Shown piece after piece: positions 50,211 through 61,700 of a DNA stretch of 64,000 nt. Made by a program: the position numbers and the translations under genes. Below the pieces are notes generated by a model. The model was not told the origin of the DNA and ran no database searches. It saw nothing but the letters and a program-made list of their open reading frames with translations. This stretch comes from Sambucus nigra. Lineage: Eukaryota; Streptophyta; Magnoliopsida; Dipsacales; Adoxaceae. The number at the start of each line of letters is the position of its first letter. Positions within the stretch are counted from its first letter, which is position 1. The stretch is from contig OX422216.1 in NCBI GenBank assembly GCA_949130495.1, positions 365,328,605 through 365,392,604 on the forward strand, read 5' to 3'.

Positions 50211-51261
50211 TATAAGGACATATTTTATAAGTCCAAGTTTACATTAGTATATGTCATATACCGCTACGAACCGTCAAAGAAAAAATTCAAGTTTGAAGAT
50301 ACATGAAGACAGACCCGAATATCAAAAGTTCTTCAACATTCAAGCCTCCACAAGATGAATTTTGGTAAGAATGCATTTAAGTACCTTAACAGTTCATTTT
50401 AAGTGTTGGAATATCTTTTCTAAAATATTTTCTAAGTGTTGAGTCATTGTTTTTCGTCAAATAATTTTTTCTAAGTGTTGAGGCAGAGTTTTTAACGATA
50501 TAAAAAAATTATTAAGGGCGTTAGATCAACCTGCCAATGTCGTTCAAACGACATAGCAGTCTCGCGCGAAGCTGTTGTTCGAGCGACAATACGTTTCATT
50601 TGAGCGACATTGATATCTCGTTCGAGCGAAGCACCGACTCAATTGTTTTTATATAAAGCGTGTTAAACCATTCCATTTTCATTAAGAAGACCTGACGTTT
50701 TTCATTCTGCAGAAACTATTATTCAGCAAAACACATTGTCTTTTTCATTTAGGGTTCAAATCCTTTTATTTTTCAATTCACAAAAATCCCAATCTTTAAG
50801 TGAATTGTTTTGGAACCCATGATACATCTTTGTTGGTGTTTCCCTTATATGAAGAATAACCTATTACTAGTCTAGGTGCCAATTGAGAGAGGTGTGGAGT
50901 TACGTTGACTGCATGTCAAAGGGAGTACTCATGGGTGTTCCTGGGCAGACTGGACTGCGTGTCTATGTGGATCTTCTGAGGTTGATTCATTGTTGATTTA
51001 GGTTGTGGCCTATGAGAGTTTGCTACGATAAACTCTTTGTACATTTCGCTTATAATCTTTGTGAGTATTATTAATGAAATAAAAAGTTTTTCCCTTCGCG
51101 GATTTTTTCTAAAATCTGTGAGTCATCAATTATTATTTGTGTTGGCATGATCCATTACACCTATATATTTATTTAGGGTTAATTAAAATTGGGTTTAATT
51201 AATTTGATTTAAAATTGATAATTGATTAAATAAGGGTTTAATTGGAATTTGCGAATTTATT
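50211..51261 (+). repeat. 3' LTR of the gag-only element
   Basis: Colinear with the left LTR and begins right after the polypurine tract. It ends at TTTATT, where the minus-strand RNase H sequence of the host element resumes at GATAT. Confidence 0.85.
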
Positions 51262-52755
51262 GATATTTAAGTGTTGCGTGTTGGTAAAGAATAAGATAGG
51301 TGACCGATAAGATATGAACGGAACTTGTCAAGGGTGAACACACAACTAGAAACTCTTTCTCCGTGGTGCAGTAGTTTAATTGAGGTCCGGTTAAAGTTCT
51401 TCTAGCGTAGTGTATGACATGGGTCTTCTTATCTCTCCTTTGCCCTAAAACATCCCCTACCGCATAGTCACTCGCATCACACATTAGCTCGAGTGGAAGG
51501 GTCCAATCCAGAGCTTGCATGATGAAAGCGGAGATGAGAAATCTCTTCAATTTCTTAAAAGTCTCTTAACACGCTTCACTCCACTCAAATGGGGCATCCT
51601 TAACAAGCAAGTTACTTAAGGACCTAGTTATCGAGCTAAAATCCTTAATAAACTTACAATAGAACCCCGTGTGTACCAAAATGAGTTCACATATTTTAGT
51701 AACTTAGGTGGGGGAAGTTCAAAAATTATGTCAATTTTTTCCCTATAGACTTCTATCCCCTTGGATGATACAATGTGGCCTAGAACTACTCCTTCGCTAA
51801 TCGTAAAATGGCATTATTCCCAATTTAGTATTAGGTCCTTTCCACACATTGGTCAAGCCCCTTCTCGAGATTAGCAAGACATTGGTAAAAATAGCATCCT
51901 TTGGTCAAAATAACACTAATTATGCACCTTTGAAAGGTCACAGGTGCATTACACAATCCAAATGGCATCCTTTTGTAGGAAAAAGTGCCAAAGGGACATG
52001 TGAAAGTAGTCTTCTCTTCGTCTATCACATCCACCTTTATTTGATCATAATTGGAATAACCATCTAAAAAATTGTAAAATGGGTGGTCCGAAACTCTCTC
52101 AAGCATTTTGTCCATGAATATAAAATGAAAGAGATCTTTTTTAATTCCGACATTGAGTTTTTGATATTCAATACAAACACGCCACCCGGTGGTGGTAAAT
52201 TTTGGGATAAGTTCTCCTTTTGCATTCTCAACCACAGTCATTCCCGACTTCTTGAGAATAACTTGGATTGGACTAACCCATTTACTATTCGATATGGGAT
52301 ATATGATGCCCGCATCTAACAACTTAATAATCTAGATTCTCACAACGTCTTTCATGATTGGGTTTAATCTTCTTCGCATCTCCCTAGAGGGCTTCACATC
52401 CTCCTTTAGGTGGATTTTGTGGGTACTAATCAAGGGAATTATACCTTTCAAATCCTTAATAGACCAACCAAAATCACATTTGTGCTTCCTTAAAATATCC
52501 ATAAGCTTCCCTTCTTGCTCTTTATCTAGGCTAGAGCAGATAACAACGGGATATGTCTCATTCTCTCCCAAATAAGCATATTTAATGTTTAAAGTAAGCT
52601 TCTTCAATTTGAGTTTGGGAAATTTAACGTCGGAGGGAACCGTGTAGGATTCCCTCAGTGGTAATTCCTCGAATCGAGAGACCCAACTCACATGTTTCTC
52701 GTCCTACTCACTCTCTCCCTCATATAACAACTCCCTCATCCTACTCACCTCTCAA
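51262..52755 (-). pseudogene. Athila-like reverse transcriptase and RNase H
   Basis: From right to left on the minus strand: SYTVPSDVKFPKLKLKKL and CDFGWSIKDLKGIIPL (pre-RT), then RRRLNPIMKDVVRI and a TAG at 52,332-52,334. LLDAGIIYPISNSKWVSPIQ and TTTGWRVCIEYQKLN follow, then KRMPFGLCNAPVTFQRC. After a frame break comes GFYCKFIKDFSSITRSL, and RNase H appears as ELMCDASDYAVGDVLGQR and NYCTTEKEF. The YxDD box is not readable as such, since the region after FQRC is damaged. The motifs fit the Athila/Tat lineages. It ends at the gag-only insertion. Confidence 0.93.
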
Positions 52756-52787
52756 TCGAAAAAACTTGACGCGATATAGAATGTGTG

Positions 52788-53481
52788 TGATACGTGTGTA
52801 CCTATGGATCAAGTGCAAGCCGGTCTCTTAAGTAATAACCCGATAATTCGGGGTCGAGTCCTCAGGGAATATGTCGTAAAATGATAATGAAAATAGGGTT
52901 GGCTTCAAAGATCTAGGTTTCGACTCAAAACAAGAAAGAAAAGGTAATTTTTATTTTTTTAGAAAAAATATATTTTTCTAAGTATATTAAACTAGGCAAG
53001 AGAAAACTAAACTAGTGAAAGCAAGAATTTGAAACTTTAGTTTTGAAAATACTTTTAGAAAAAATAGAGTTAGGATCCAATTCCCTGAACTGTAGGAAGG
53101 CTCCACTAAATGTAATCTTTTCGAAAACTATTTAATTAATTGAAAAAAGATATAAACTAATTCCAAGTACCAAAGATGTGTGGGTGTTAATCCGCACAAT
53201 ATTTCGTCAACAAATTAATTGATGCGAATGATAGATTATTGACACATATATTGTATTCCCAAACACTTGGATTGCCTTTGACAAATGGAGTCAAGAGATC
53301 TACGATATTAGTTCGGATTACATTATAAAACTCTAATAATTATTCATCTAATTATTTCGAATTTTATATTTAACATCGAAAACCTAGGTTGGGTTCATGT
53401 TCCCCAACTCACTATGAGCTTCGCTAGACATGAAATTAATCTCTATATAATTAATCTTCATTATGCATGTAATCATTGTGA

Positions 53482-53514
<33 letters not shown>

Positions 53515-54315
53515 TAAAAGATGAAATTATATTACCAAACTTGAAGAAATCAAATCTTACGCAAGGAATTCACACCAGTTGAAGAAAACTCAAAAAAGAA
53601 TAAATCTTGATTGAATTTTATGATGAAAAGTGCAAAAATTCTTCTCTAATTAGTTGTAGTTCATAGATTACCTAGCTATGACTAGAATTAGATTAATTAG
53701 GCTTCTAATGGCCCTAAACATGTGTCAAAATTTGTCCAAAGAAGTTTAGATAGACCCAAATTATATTAGCAAGAATCTAGGAAAAGATAAGAAATCCTGC
53801 CTGGGACCGAACCCTTATCCCTAACCGAACCCTCAAGGGCCAAAAGTGAACCCTTGGGGAGTGAACTAGTTCACTGGCCAAATCGGTTCGGTTAGGAGTT
53901 CTGCCTGCAACTTTTTCTTTTTCTCCTTAATTGCAATTTTTCCCTCGGGTTTCTTCTCAACTTCGAACGATCTTAACTTCCTCACCGTAGCTCAAATTGA
54001 GGTCACATTTCTTCCCATATTCTTGTGACTTTGATCTCTTCAAATTTTTAGTTGGCTCCTCCTTCGAATTCTAGCTAAAAATTATAGATTTGCCATTGAC
54101 TTTCCTTTATCGCAATTCTTTCACTATTTTGACTTTTCTCTCTCGTCCAATTGCATAATTTATCTATAAAACATGTGAGAAATACACAAAATACGAAATA
54201 CTCACCAGAAAGGTTAGTAACACAAATATGAGATAAATCCAGAATAAATGCAATGTTCGGGACTGTAAAAATATCAAAATTAAGGGGATAAATATGGAAT
54301 ATTTGTGCCTAATCA
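52788..54315. mobile_element. Solo-LTR-like block, ~1.53 kb
   Basis: Bounded by TGATACGTGTGTACC and GTGCCTAATCA. It contains GGTCTCTTAAGTAATAACCC then GTCGAGTCCTCAGGGAA, a phrase type common in Athila-like LTRs. There is no primer site or polypurine tract on either side and I find no target duplication. An AAT microsatellite lies at 53,482-53,510, and a GAACCC/CGGTTCGG motif cluster at 53,808-53,910. Orientation is unresolved. It could also be a remnant of the 5' LTR of the neighbouring Athila-like element. Confidence 0.5.
53482..53510. repeat. (AAT)n microsatellite
   Basis: Uninterrupted AAT triplets. Confidence 0.95.
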
Positions 54316-54895
54316 GCGACGTCTGGTGCAACCAAAATCAAAAAGCAAATATGTCAGGCATAATTTCAAAAAGTACGATCTTGTCAATATTTCAAATAGC
54401 TACTTGGTAAACAATTTTAAAAATTTACGAGCAACCTTGAGGGCTGCTCGCTAGTGTTATTTTGCAAAATGAGTTTACGAGCATCACCTTGACTGCTCGC
54501 CTATTTAACCAAATGTGAGTTGTGTAAGTGAATGTGAGTGTGTGAATGACCTCTTGGGTCCCTCATCTTAGTATTCTCTATTTCCTAAGGTACTAAAGTG
54601 CTTGAACCTTACCTTACTCAATAAGACTTGCCTCTCAACCTCCAAATCGAAACTCTCAACAGATCCCAACTGGCCATCAGCTCGAGCCCTACTTGCTCGA
54701 CTAAGGCTTCTTGCTAAGTACTCCTGAGTTCAAACAACAAAGGTGTTAGTAGATAATCTTTTATACAAACACCACTCTTGAAATGACTTGGGGTTGCTCA
54801 CACGGCACCCCTTAATTGACTTAGCCTTATTTTCCCAGCTCTTAATTTCGGACTCACTTGTCTAAAATTTCTTTTCTTTTGTTTTGGACCTGCTC
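54316..54895. other. Intergenic DNA with GCTCGC motifs
   Basis: No coding pattern. Phrases such as GAGGGCTGCTCGCTAG and TGACTGCTCGCC anticipate the tandem motif to the right. Confidence 0.45.
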
Positions 54896-55170
54896 TCCAT
54901 TTAGGGCTTACTCGCCCATTATTACTTCATATCTATTTTGGGCTTGCTCGCCCAATATTTTTCTGCTAGCCCGTTATTTAAACTTTCTCGTTACTTAGAC
55001 TTTCTCACCACTCTGGGCTGCTTGCTCATTATTACCTTATTCATGCCTTGGAGTTACTCGTACAATATTGTTCTATTTGTCTTATCTTGTTCGATATTTG
55101 GAATTTCTCACCGCTTTGGGCCCGGTCGCCCGTTATTACTTTGTTTTGGTTTTGGGCTTGCTCGCATGAG
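54896..55170. repeat. Degenerate ~40-45-bp tandem repeats
   Basis: Variants of TTTGGGCTTGCTCGCCCATT followed by ATTACTT recur about six times. The 94-residue frame at 54,938-55,222 follows this array and shows no domain. Confidence 0.7.
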
Positions 55171-56203
55171 AATGCAAGTGATTCAACCTACTAATTTGTA
55201 TAATAAATTACCACACATATAAATCCATTTTTTATCAAATTTTATCTTTAATTAAATTAGATGTGCATACAAGATGTTTCCAATTTTCAAACTGAGCGTG
55301 CATTTAACACAAGTGATGAGGAAAATCCCTAAAAATGGCAAAACCATATACTATGCACTATTATATATTTTGAACGACGATCATATTACAAAACTTAGAT
55401 AATAGAAGTTAGATGCATAGAGCCTTCAAAACCTTCAATAAAATATGACTCGATCCAGAGCCGCCCAAAGGTAGTGGTCTACCAAATGTATCCACCGATC
55501 AATCATATCTACTTCCGCGGTGGAAGCTTGATTCCACAGTTCAACAATAGAAATTTATATACACAAAGGTTTATGATTATAGAAACCTTCTTCGTGACTT
55601 GGTTAAATGATCTTAATTATTCCAAGGGGTTTGGAATGTTTATGGAGGTGTTTGATCACACAAGAGAACTCAAAACAGGTGTTTTTGATTACGAAAGGAG
55701 TTCTTAAGAAGTCTAATCCTGTTCATCCTACTTATAAGAGGGTTGGTTAAAATAGAATAAGTATGAAAGATTTGGATTAGATCTAATTAAAAAATAAATT
55801 CTCTTCCGGTCGCTCAATTGAACTTGTAACTCGTTCGAACGACACCGACGATCTCATTCGAACGGGTATCGAACGGGTATCGAACCATTGCTTCGAACGA
55901 GATTCCATAGGATGAGCAAAATTGCGTCATTTGAAGTATAAAGGAACTCGTTCGAAGGAATGGTCAATCTTTTTCGAACGACTACCAATCTCGTCTGAAC
56001 GAGGTGGCATAATTTTTTTAAAAAAATCTATAAAAAAATTTAGACGCCTTTTTAGAAAAAATAACCTCTTAAAAATTCTTAAACCCCAGAAATAATAAAT
56101 AAAACAATTTACAAACCATAACTTCTTCCCTAGATGTTGAGACAAACGATTCTTCCAACTTTCAAATGTGTCCAACTTTTGTCTTCGAGTCTCGAGAAGT
56201 CAT
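55171..56203. other. Intergenic DNA with TCGTTCGAACGA motifs
   Basis: No recognised gene. Between about 55,830 and 56,005 there are at least six variants of the palindromic core TTCGAACG. They recall motifs in the LTRs of the gag-only element. Confidence 0.5.
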
Positions 56204-56430
56204 CACTACACCAACAAGGTTAAATTGTCACCTTTGATCCGGCCAGCCTTGTCACGGTCAAAAACACGCATTTTTGGTCATGATCATTGACCGTGACAAG
56301 TCCGTAACAAGAATTTGTCACGTTCATTGACCGTGACAAGTACAGTTGTAACGGACTTGTCATGGTCAAAGACCGTGACAATTTTAAAAAGTTGTCACAG
56401 TCAAAGACCTTGAGAGGTCCGTAAGAAATC
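56204..56430 (+). mobile_element. Left end of a second CACTA element
   Basis: Begins CACTACACCAACAAGG and is followed at once by many GTCACGG/GACCGTGAC motifs. It shows the same order as the first CACTA: terminus, subterminal repeats, CT-rich stretch, TG-rich stretch. No matching right terminus is visible before the window ends, so the element is truncated, interrupted or extends beyond. Confidence 0.65.
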
Positions 56431-56485
56431 TTATAACTAAAAATCCTACCACCTATTTTTTTCCCCACCGTTTTCGATTCCCACC

Positions 56486-56627
<142 letters not shown>

Positions 56628-56696
56628 CTCTAATGCGACGATTCTCTCTCTGTCTACTTTCAGGTCATTTATTTCTCTCTCTCTCTCTTTCCTTTA

Positions 56697-56937
56697 TGTA
56701 CATGTGTTCGTGTGTACATGTGTATGTGTATATGTGTGTGTAGGACTGTGTGTGTGCAGGGGTGTGTGTGTGTGCGTTTGCACGTGTATGTAGTGGTGGG
56801 CGGGGGGGCAGGTGGGTCTGTGGGTGTGTATAGTGATGGGGCAGGGGGTTTGGCAGAGGGGTGGGGGTGGGGGGGTAGGGGTGTGTGTGTGTGTGTGTGT
56901 GTGTGTGCAGGTGTAGGTGTATAGGGGGGTTATTTGG
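56697..56937. repeat. TG- and G-rich low-complexity tract
   Basis: TG dinucleotides are interspersed with G runs (GGGCGGGGGGG, GGGGTGGGGGTGGGGGGG), with a pure TG stretch near 56,881-56,906. The Cys/Val/Gly-rich frame here is an artefact. Confidence 0.93.
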
Positions 56938-57769
56938 GTATTTTAGGACATAAATTAATTGGACATTATAAATATTGATTGGTTATTTTTAGTTTAGGGC
57001 TTTCAATTGATTGATATTGTTATTTGTTGATGGTGATTGGGTTGTGTTAGTTGGGATTGAAATTAATAGGTATTGTTAATATTTCATGTATCTTAATGTT
57101 TAGGGAATGAAATTAATTTGACATTATAAATATTGTTTGTGTATTGGTATTAAGGTTTGAAATTGGTTAGAAATTATTAATGTTGATTGGGTGTTATTAT
57201 TTAGGGCTTGAAGCTAATTATAAAACGTGAGAAATTATAAATTGGGTAGTTTTTGTGTAATGAGATATGCCAAAATAAAATATAAAACATGAGCAATTAT
57301 AAAACTTACTCTTACATCGCAACAAACCTAACTCTTATGGAAAAGGGTTAAATGGGTACCCCTCTACATTATTCCCCTCGTACAAAAGTCTTTTTTTTTT
57401 TTAATATGATGAGTTCGGCACAAAAAGGAATCTTTAGGAATTCGAGGAGACTCCAAAAGAAATCATCATTATTTTTATGTGAGCTTTTAATGCTCTGTTA
57501 GATAGTTGTTCTCAGGAAACCTTTTAGGGTCTCGAGGAGACACGTGTTGTCTTGGGAGGATTTCTTACATGATTTGGGTAATTATTAACACAACTTTTGA
57601 ACCTTCAGGCATGTCTTTCTTCATATTATAAATACTTTAACCCTTGTCTTTTTCAAATTTTCACTATCAGTCATCCTCGTATCTTCGAGAGAGAAATTTT
57701 GAGAGATTTACAAAGTTATAGCAAGAAACCTTATTTTCTTTCTCCATTTCTTCTTCAATCTTCCAATCA
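56938..57769. other. AT-rich DNA with diffuse ~80-bp repeats
   Basis: From 56,938 to about 57,240, phrases like TTAGGGCTTGAAATTAATTG and ACATTATAAATATTG recur about four times. The rest, to the PMD-like pseudogene, shows nothing I recognise. Confidence 0.45.
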
Positions 57770-60258
57770 ATGGCTTCTTCTCTATCAAACGTTTCCTCTA
57801 TCTTGGTTACCTCTGTGAGTGAGGTTTTGGTGGGCTCTTTGCACGTCAATGTGACTGTCACCACCTCTATTGCTACTGGTGTCACATCTATTGCCTCTTC
57901 CTTGATGATTTATTCCTTTGTTGTTACCACCTCTTTCGGGGGTGTTAGGTCGTCCTCGAGAGGTTTTATTGCCTTGCCTAAAGGGCAAAGGAATATTTTT
58001 TAAAAATAGGGAAAAAGGGTGACTTTTCAATCTATCGCCTTGCCCCTTTCTTTGGCAAGGATGATGACTTCATTTCCTCGTTGGAGGGGTTTGAGATTGA
58101 ATTTTTTGAAAAAATAAATGACCAACCATTTTTGGGTTTCCCTAAGCTTGAGGATACTTCACTAGTGCTCGTAGACAGTATACTCCACAACCGAGTGGAT
58201 ATGGGTGATTTTTATTTCTCTAATGTGAATGTTGATGTTTGTGGGGGTGATCCAGTTGAGTACGCATTGTGGGTTGATTTTGTCATTGGTGATCCAACCT
58301 ATCATTCCATTATTGATAAATTGGGCCTTACTCAAACCATCTTTAGTTTACTATTTCCAAAAGTACGAGTGCTTTCAATGATTTAATTTCTCGATGGAGT
58401 GTAGATTTCCACACCGTCTTCACTAGTTGGGGGGAATTTTTAATTACTCTGGAGAATATCTACGAGCTGACTAGTTTCCCCATTTTAGGTAACTATGTTT
58501 TTACCAATGGATATGAGGACTCTGTAAAGAAAAAAAATGTGCGAGGAGCTCCATCAATCTTTGGTAGATTGTGCTCGCTACATTGCTATTGACAAAATTA
58601 GGACAAGCAAGTATACCTTTTGTCAAATGGAAGATGTATTAGTTAGAGAACTTCGAACCATTGTCCAAAGAAGAGCTTCATACCAAGGTGCCCACAAGTA
58701 AGGACGAGCCAATACTGGCATTAATGACCCATCAAGTTGGGCTTACTCGTGGCAGGAGTGTGCCACTCATTTCTCTCACGTTTGGAACCATATACACTTG
58801 GTTGGATCATGTTATTTAGACATAGAGCGTTCTCACGACTTTTTTTATATGGTGAACTTTGTTAATTATTTTATATTTATGGGCTTCTTCTTTGAGTGGT
58901 TCCCCAATTGGGCTCCCGATCCCCCTCACCGCATAGACAATCCGCTTGTATTGGTAGGTGACACATGAAATCCCCAAAAAAAGCACTTAGCTTATTTTTG
59001 GATAGCATTGATGAGTTCTCATTTCGTCCATACTCAAAGAGAGAGGGTTGCACATTTTTTTGGGCCTATTTCTCTGCTTATCCTGGTACTTTCTTTTCTA
59101 CTGCCAACCTTGAGTCTGTGGTGGATTGTCCTTATATTTATGTGATGTCATTTTTTCTTCCATCCTTGATTGAGTTGGGTTAATGGATTTAATTTTACCA
59201 CTCCAAGAAAGTGAAGAGACAGTTTTTTTATGATCAGGGCACTTATTCCCTAAATTATTTGATTAGCCTCTCGCCTGAAGAGTTATACTTGGAGGCTTAC
59301 TCAAGTTTTACCCTTGAGGTGATAGTCCACGGAACAGCTCGCTTTAGGAATTTTTTTCATTCTTGCTCGAGACTACCTGCCATCAATTAGTCATTCTTTC
59401 TTTGGTTTATAGCAACATCAAATTTCATTGATAAAGAATTGCATCCAAGACACTCCTCACGAATATTTTATTGAGGGCATCCCCTCGTTTAATAAATACA
59501 TGTCTAAGGGCACTCAAAAGGAAGTTTGGAATTACAACCAAGTTGTGAGGGTTCCTATCGATAAAGTTATTCCCGTCCTTGGAAATCCTCTTCGCACAGA
59601 GCGTATTTATTCGAAACATCCTGAGGCGAAAGCTCAACAATCCAAGGGGAAAGGTTAAGGGAAGGTTAAGCCAAAGTCCCGTTGAAAAGAAAGCATAAAA
59701 AATGATGATGTTTCAAATTTCATTCCTTCCCATGTTGGGGAGGATGCTTCCCCTCCTTTTCCAGTGAGGACATGAGCGGCCAGACAAAAAAAGAAAGCTC
59801 CTAAACCAGTTGGCCCTTTTACCATATAATAATTGAGGAGACATTCCGGACCATTTATGAGCACCACTCTTACTCGACCATCTTCTCTGATTTTTACTCC
59901 CTCGGTGGAAGTTACTCTAGCTATTCCTCTTTCACCTAGTCAAAATATAAGGATTGGAATTACGAGCATTCACTCCACATCATGTTCATCTGAAGAGGAA
60001 CTTGTTGATTATGGAAGTACTCCTTCTTATGATTACCATAGTTCTTCTTAAAATGACATGGACTTACTTGGCATCAACGGGGATCATTTATCTGATGCTT
60101 CCCCTTTTTTATTAGCCATGGGGGGTATGACTTTGGACTTGGAGCAACCCGATAGTGATCATGATGACATTATGATCTACTCCCCCTCTTCCACTAGTCG
60201 AGCTATTGGACCTTTGCCTTGTGGACAAACTCGTTATGATGAGCCTGTAAGTCGTTAA
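57770..60258 (+). pseudogene. Plant-mobile-domain (PMD)-like pseudogene
   Basis: A series of plus-strand frames. MASSLSNVSSILVTSVSEVL opens at 57,770, then GDFSIYRLAPFFGKDDDFIS. After a frameshift near 58,375 comes LISRWSVDFHTVFTSWGEFL and then ITLENIYELTSFPILGNYVF, which has the EFxITLEDVxxLTxLPIxG look of PMD proteins. MCEELHQSLVDCARYIAI follows after an A8 slip near 58,530, then GRSVPLISLTFGTIYTWLDH, FFWAYFSAYPGTFF and an acidic/Ser-rich tail (SCSSEEELVDYGS). At least six frame breaks rule out function. PMD domains occur both in plant host proteins and in transposons. Confidence 0.6.
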
Positions 60259-60833
60259 CGCAGTTATTCATTTTTCCTTTTATTATATCTTTGTTTTGAG
60301 TTATAATTTATGTAATTACAAACTCTCAACCATTTTCGAGTAGTCTTCTTCTATAGGGATGAATGATCCTTCTGGGTGAGGGTAGTTCCTTCAGTTTCCT
60401 CTCCTACCCTTCCTTGCACTCTATTCAACGGGAGAGGAACTCTATGATGGTGTATTCTTTAGGATTAGCAAGAGAAGTTTGTACACGTGTTAGGCATATT
60501 TATACCTTTCTTTTTCCTTTTTGGATTTTAAACTGCCAAACTCTAGTACTTGCAAATTAAATTCTTAATTCTTTCTCTTGCAGCTCGCTGTCATATATCC
60601 TGCTAGTGTTAGGGGTATATCCTGCCACTATTAGGGATGGGTTCTTTTGTGACTGCTCGTTCAGTCCAGGTATCTACTTGTTCATAAATATATTTTGTCA
60701 CTTCCTTATGCCTTTTTTCTAACACTCGTTTACGTTTCTATGTATTTTTTGTCCCACCCGTACAATTTACAAGGCGGTCGCTCGCTTATTCTATAGTGAG
60801 CAGTTCATTAGGCCAACCTCCAACCAATGTTGT
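60259..60833. other. Intergenic DNA
   Basis: No gene or terminus recognised. Two near-copies of ATCCTGC(T/C)A(G/C)T lie near 60,600. Confidence 0.45.
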
Positions 60834-61049
60834 TGTCACACCCTGCTAACTTCTGGCGTCGGCAGCCACCAAAACTAAGTCGGACATGAGTAAATAAATA
60901 CCATTCTTAGCATGAGACAGATATGAGACAGATAAAATTAATCCACAAGATAATGATAATTAATCCCAGAAGATAAACCATCCAACTAAGAGATAAAAGA
61001 TCCATCTCCATGCTAAACTCAAAGAAATTCCAATCTCTAATAATATGAT
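60834..61049 (-). repeat. Inverted LTR fragment, same family as 43.2-45.7 kb
   Basis: TGTCACACCC followed by TTCTGGCGTCGGCAGCCACC, AAAACTAAGTCGGACAT and CATTCTTAGCATGAGACAG matches, as reverse complement, the last ~220 bp of the solo LTR at 43,218-45,657. It is interrupted at 61,050 by the Tat-type element. The outer terminus is canonical (TG on this strand), unlike the solo LTR's TA. Confidence 0.85.
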
Positions 61050-61633
61050 TGTTGATACCAAATTTTGTCTGCTGACATGGCTCAATTAGGTGAAGACACG
61101 TGGCAATCTACATGGCAACGACAAACAATTACGAACAACACCTCGACTCCGAGGAACCATACTGCAACGAGGAACTCTGCTTCCCCTATCAACTCAGACG
61201 CTCCGACCTACAAGAACTCTCCGAGGAACTTTTGAGTACCAAGAAACTTTTGAGTACCGAGGAACTTTTGAGTACCGAGGACCTTAGGAGATCCGAGCTG
61301 CACCTCGGACAAAGCATTAATAGCAGGATAACCAACAGATTGACTGGGCATTAAATGCTTATTATTATCATACAGATGTATACGCTTAAGGGGATTGAAT
61401 GTATTACCCTTTCACATTACAGCCTTAGGGCTATATATACATTGTATTATCCTCATTGTAAGGGGATCGGAATTTCTTGAGAAAACTTGTAATCGAGAAT
61501 TCCCAAACAGTCAGCAATAACAAACACAGTGGACGTAGGCCATTCTTATAAGGCTGAACCACTTTAAAAGTTCTTTGTCTCATTTTATTTATCTGTGATT
61601 AAAAAATTAGATATCATCCAATTTTTTACATCA
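61050..61633 (+). repeat. 5' LTR of the Tat-type element (~584 bp)
   Basis: Starts TGTTGATACC and ends TTTTTTACATCA, a few bases before the primer site. The end could lie up to four bases further right. A TATA box lies at 61,432. GAGGAACTTTTGAGTACC units repeat about three times near 61,215-61,280. Confidence 0.8.
61432..61440 (+). promoter_or_regulatory. LTR TATA box
   Basis: TATATATAC, preceded by GGGC, about 200 bp before the LTR end, the usual place for a U3 core promoter. Confidence 0.65.
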
Positions 61634-61638
61634 ACGGA

Positions 61639-61658
61639 TTGGCGCCTTCTGTGGGAAA
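61639..61658 (+). other. Primer-binding site
   Basis: TTGGCGCCTTCTGTGGGAAA directly after the LTR. A TGGCGCC start followed by GTGGGAA is usual in Tat-type plant gypsy elements and complements a tRNA ending in GGCGCCA. Confidence 0.85.
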
Positions 61659-61700
61659 CGACTGGTAATATCGTTTTTCATCAAAAACAACTCATCATAA

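Larger units (their letters stand above)
46656..51261 (+). mobile_element. Gag-only LTR retrotransposon (copia/Sirevirus-like gag)
   Basis: Two ~1.05-kb direct repeats (46,656-47,712 and 50,211-51,261) enclose a 2.5-kb interior that has a tRNA-Met-like primer site, a gag remnant and a polypurine tract but no pol. GACAT (46,651-46,655) and GATAT (51,262-51,266) may be the target duplication with one mutation. This matches the general plan of plant TR-GAG or LARD elements. The ends are unclear: TATAAGG...TTTATT is not canonical. The true left LTR may extend to TTTTACA at 47,740, with the right LTR truncated by ~28 bp. Confidence 0.8.

Noticed and set aside
52788..54315. 5' LTR of the Athila-like element
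   Set aside because: Position would suit, but no primer-binding site lies between it and the RT remnant and gag is absent. I kept it as an unassigned solo-LTR-like block.
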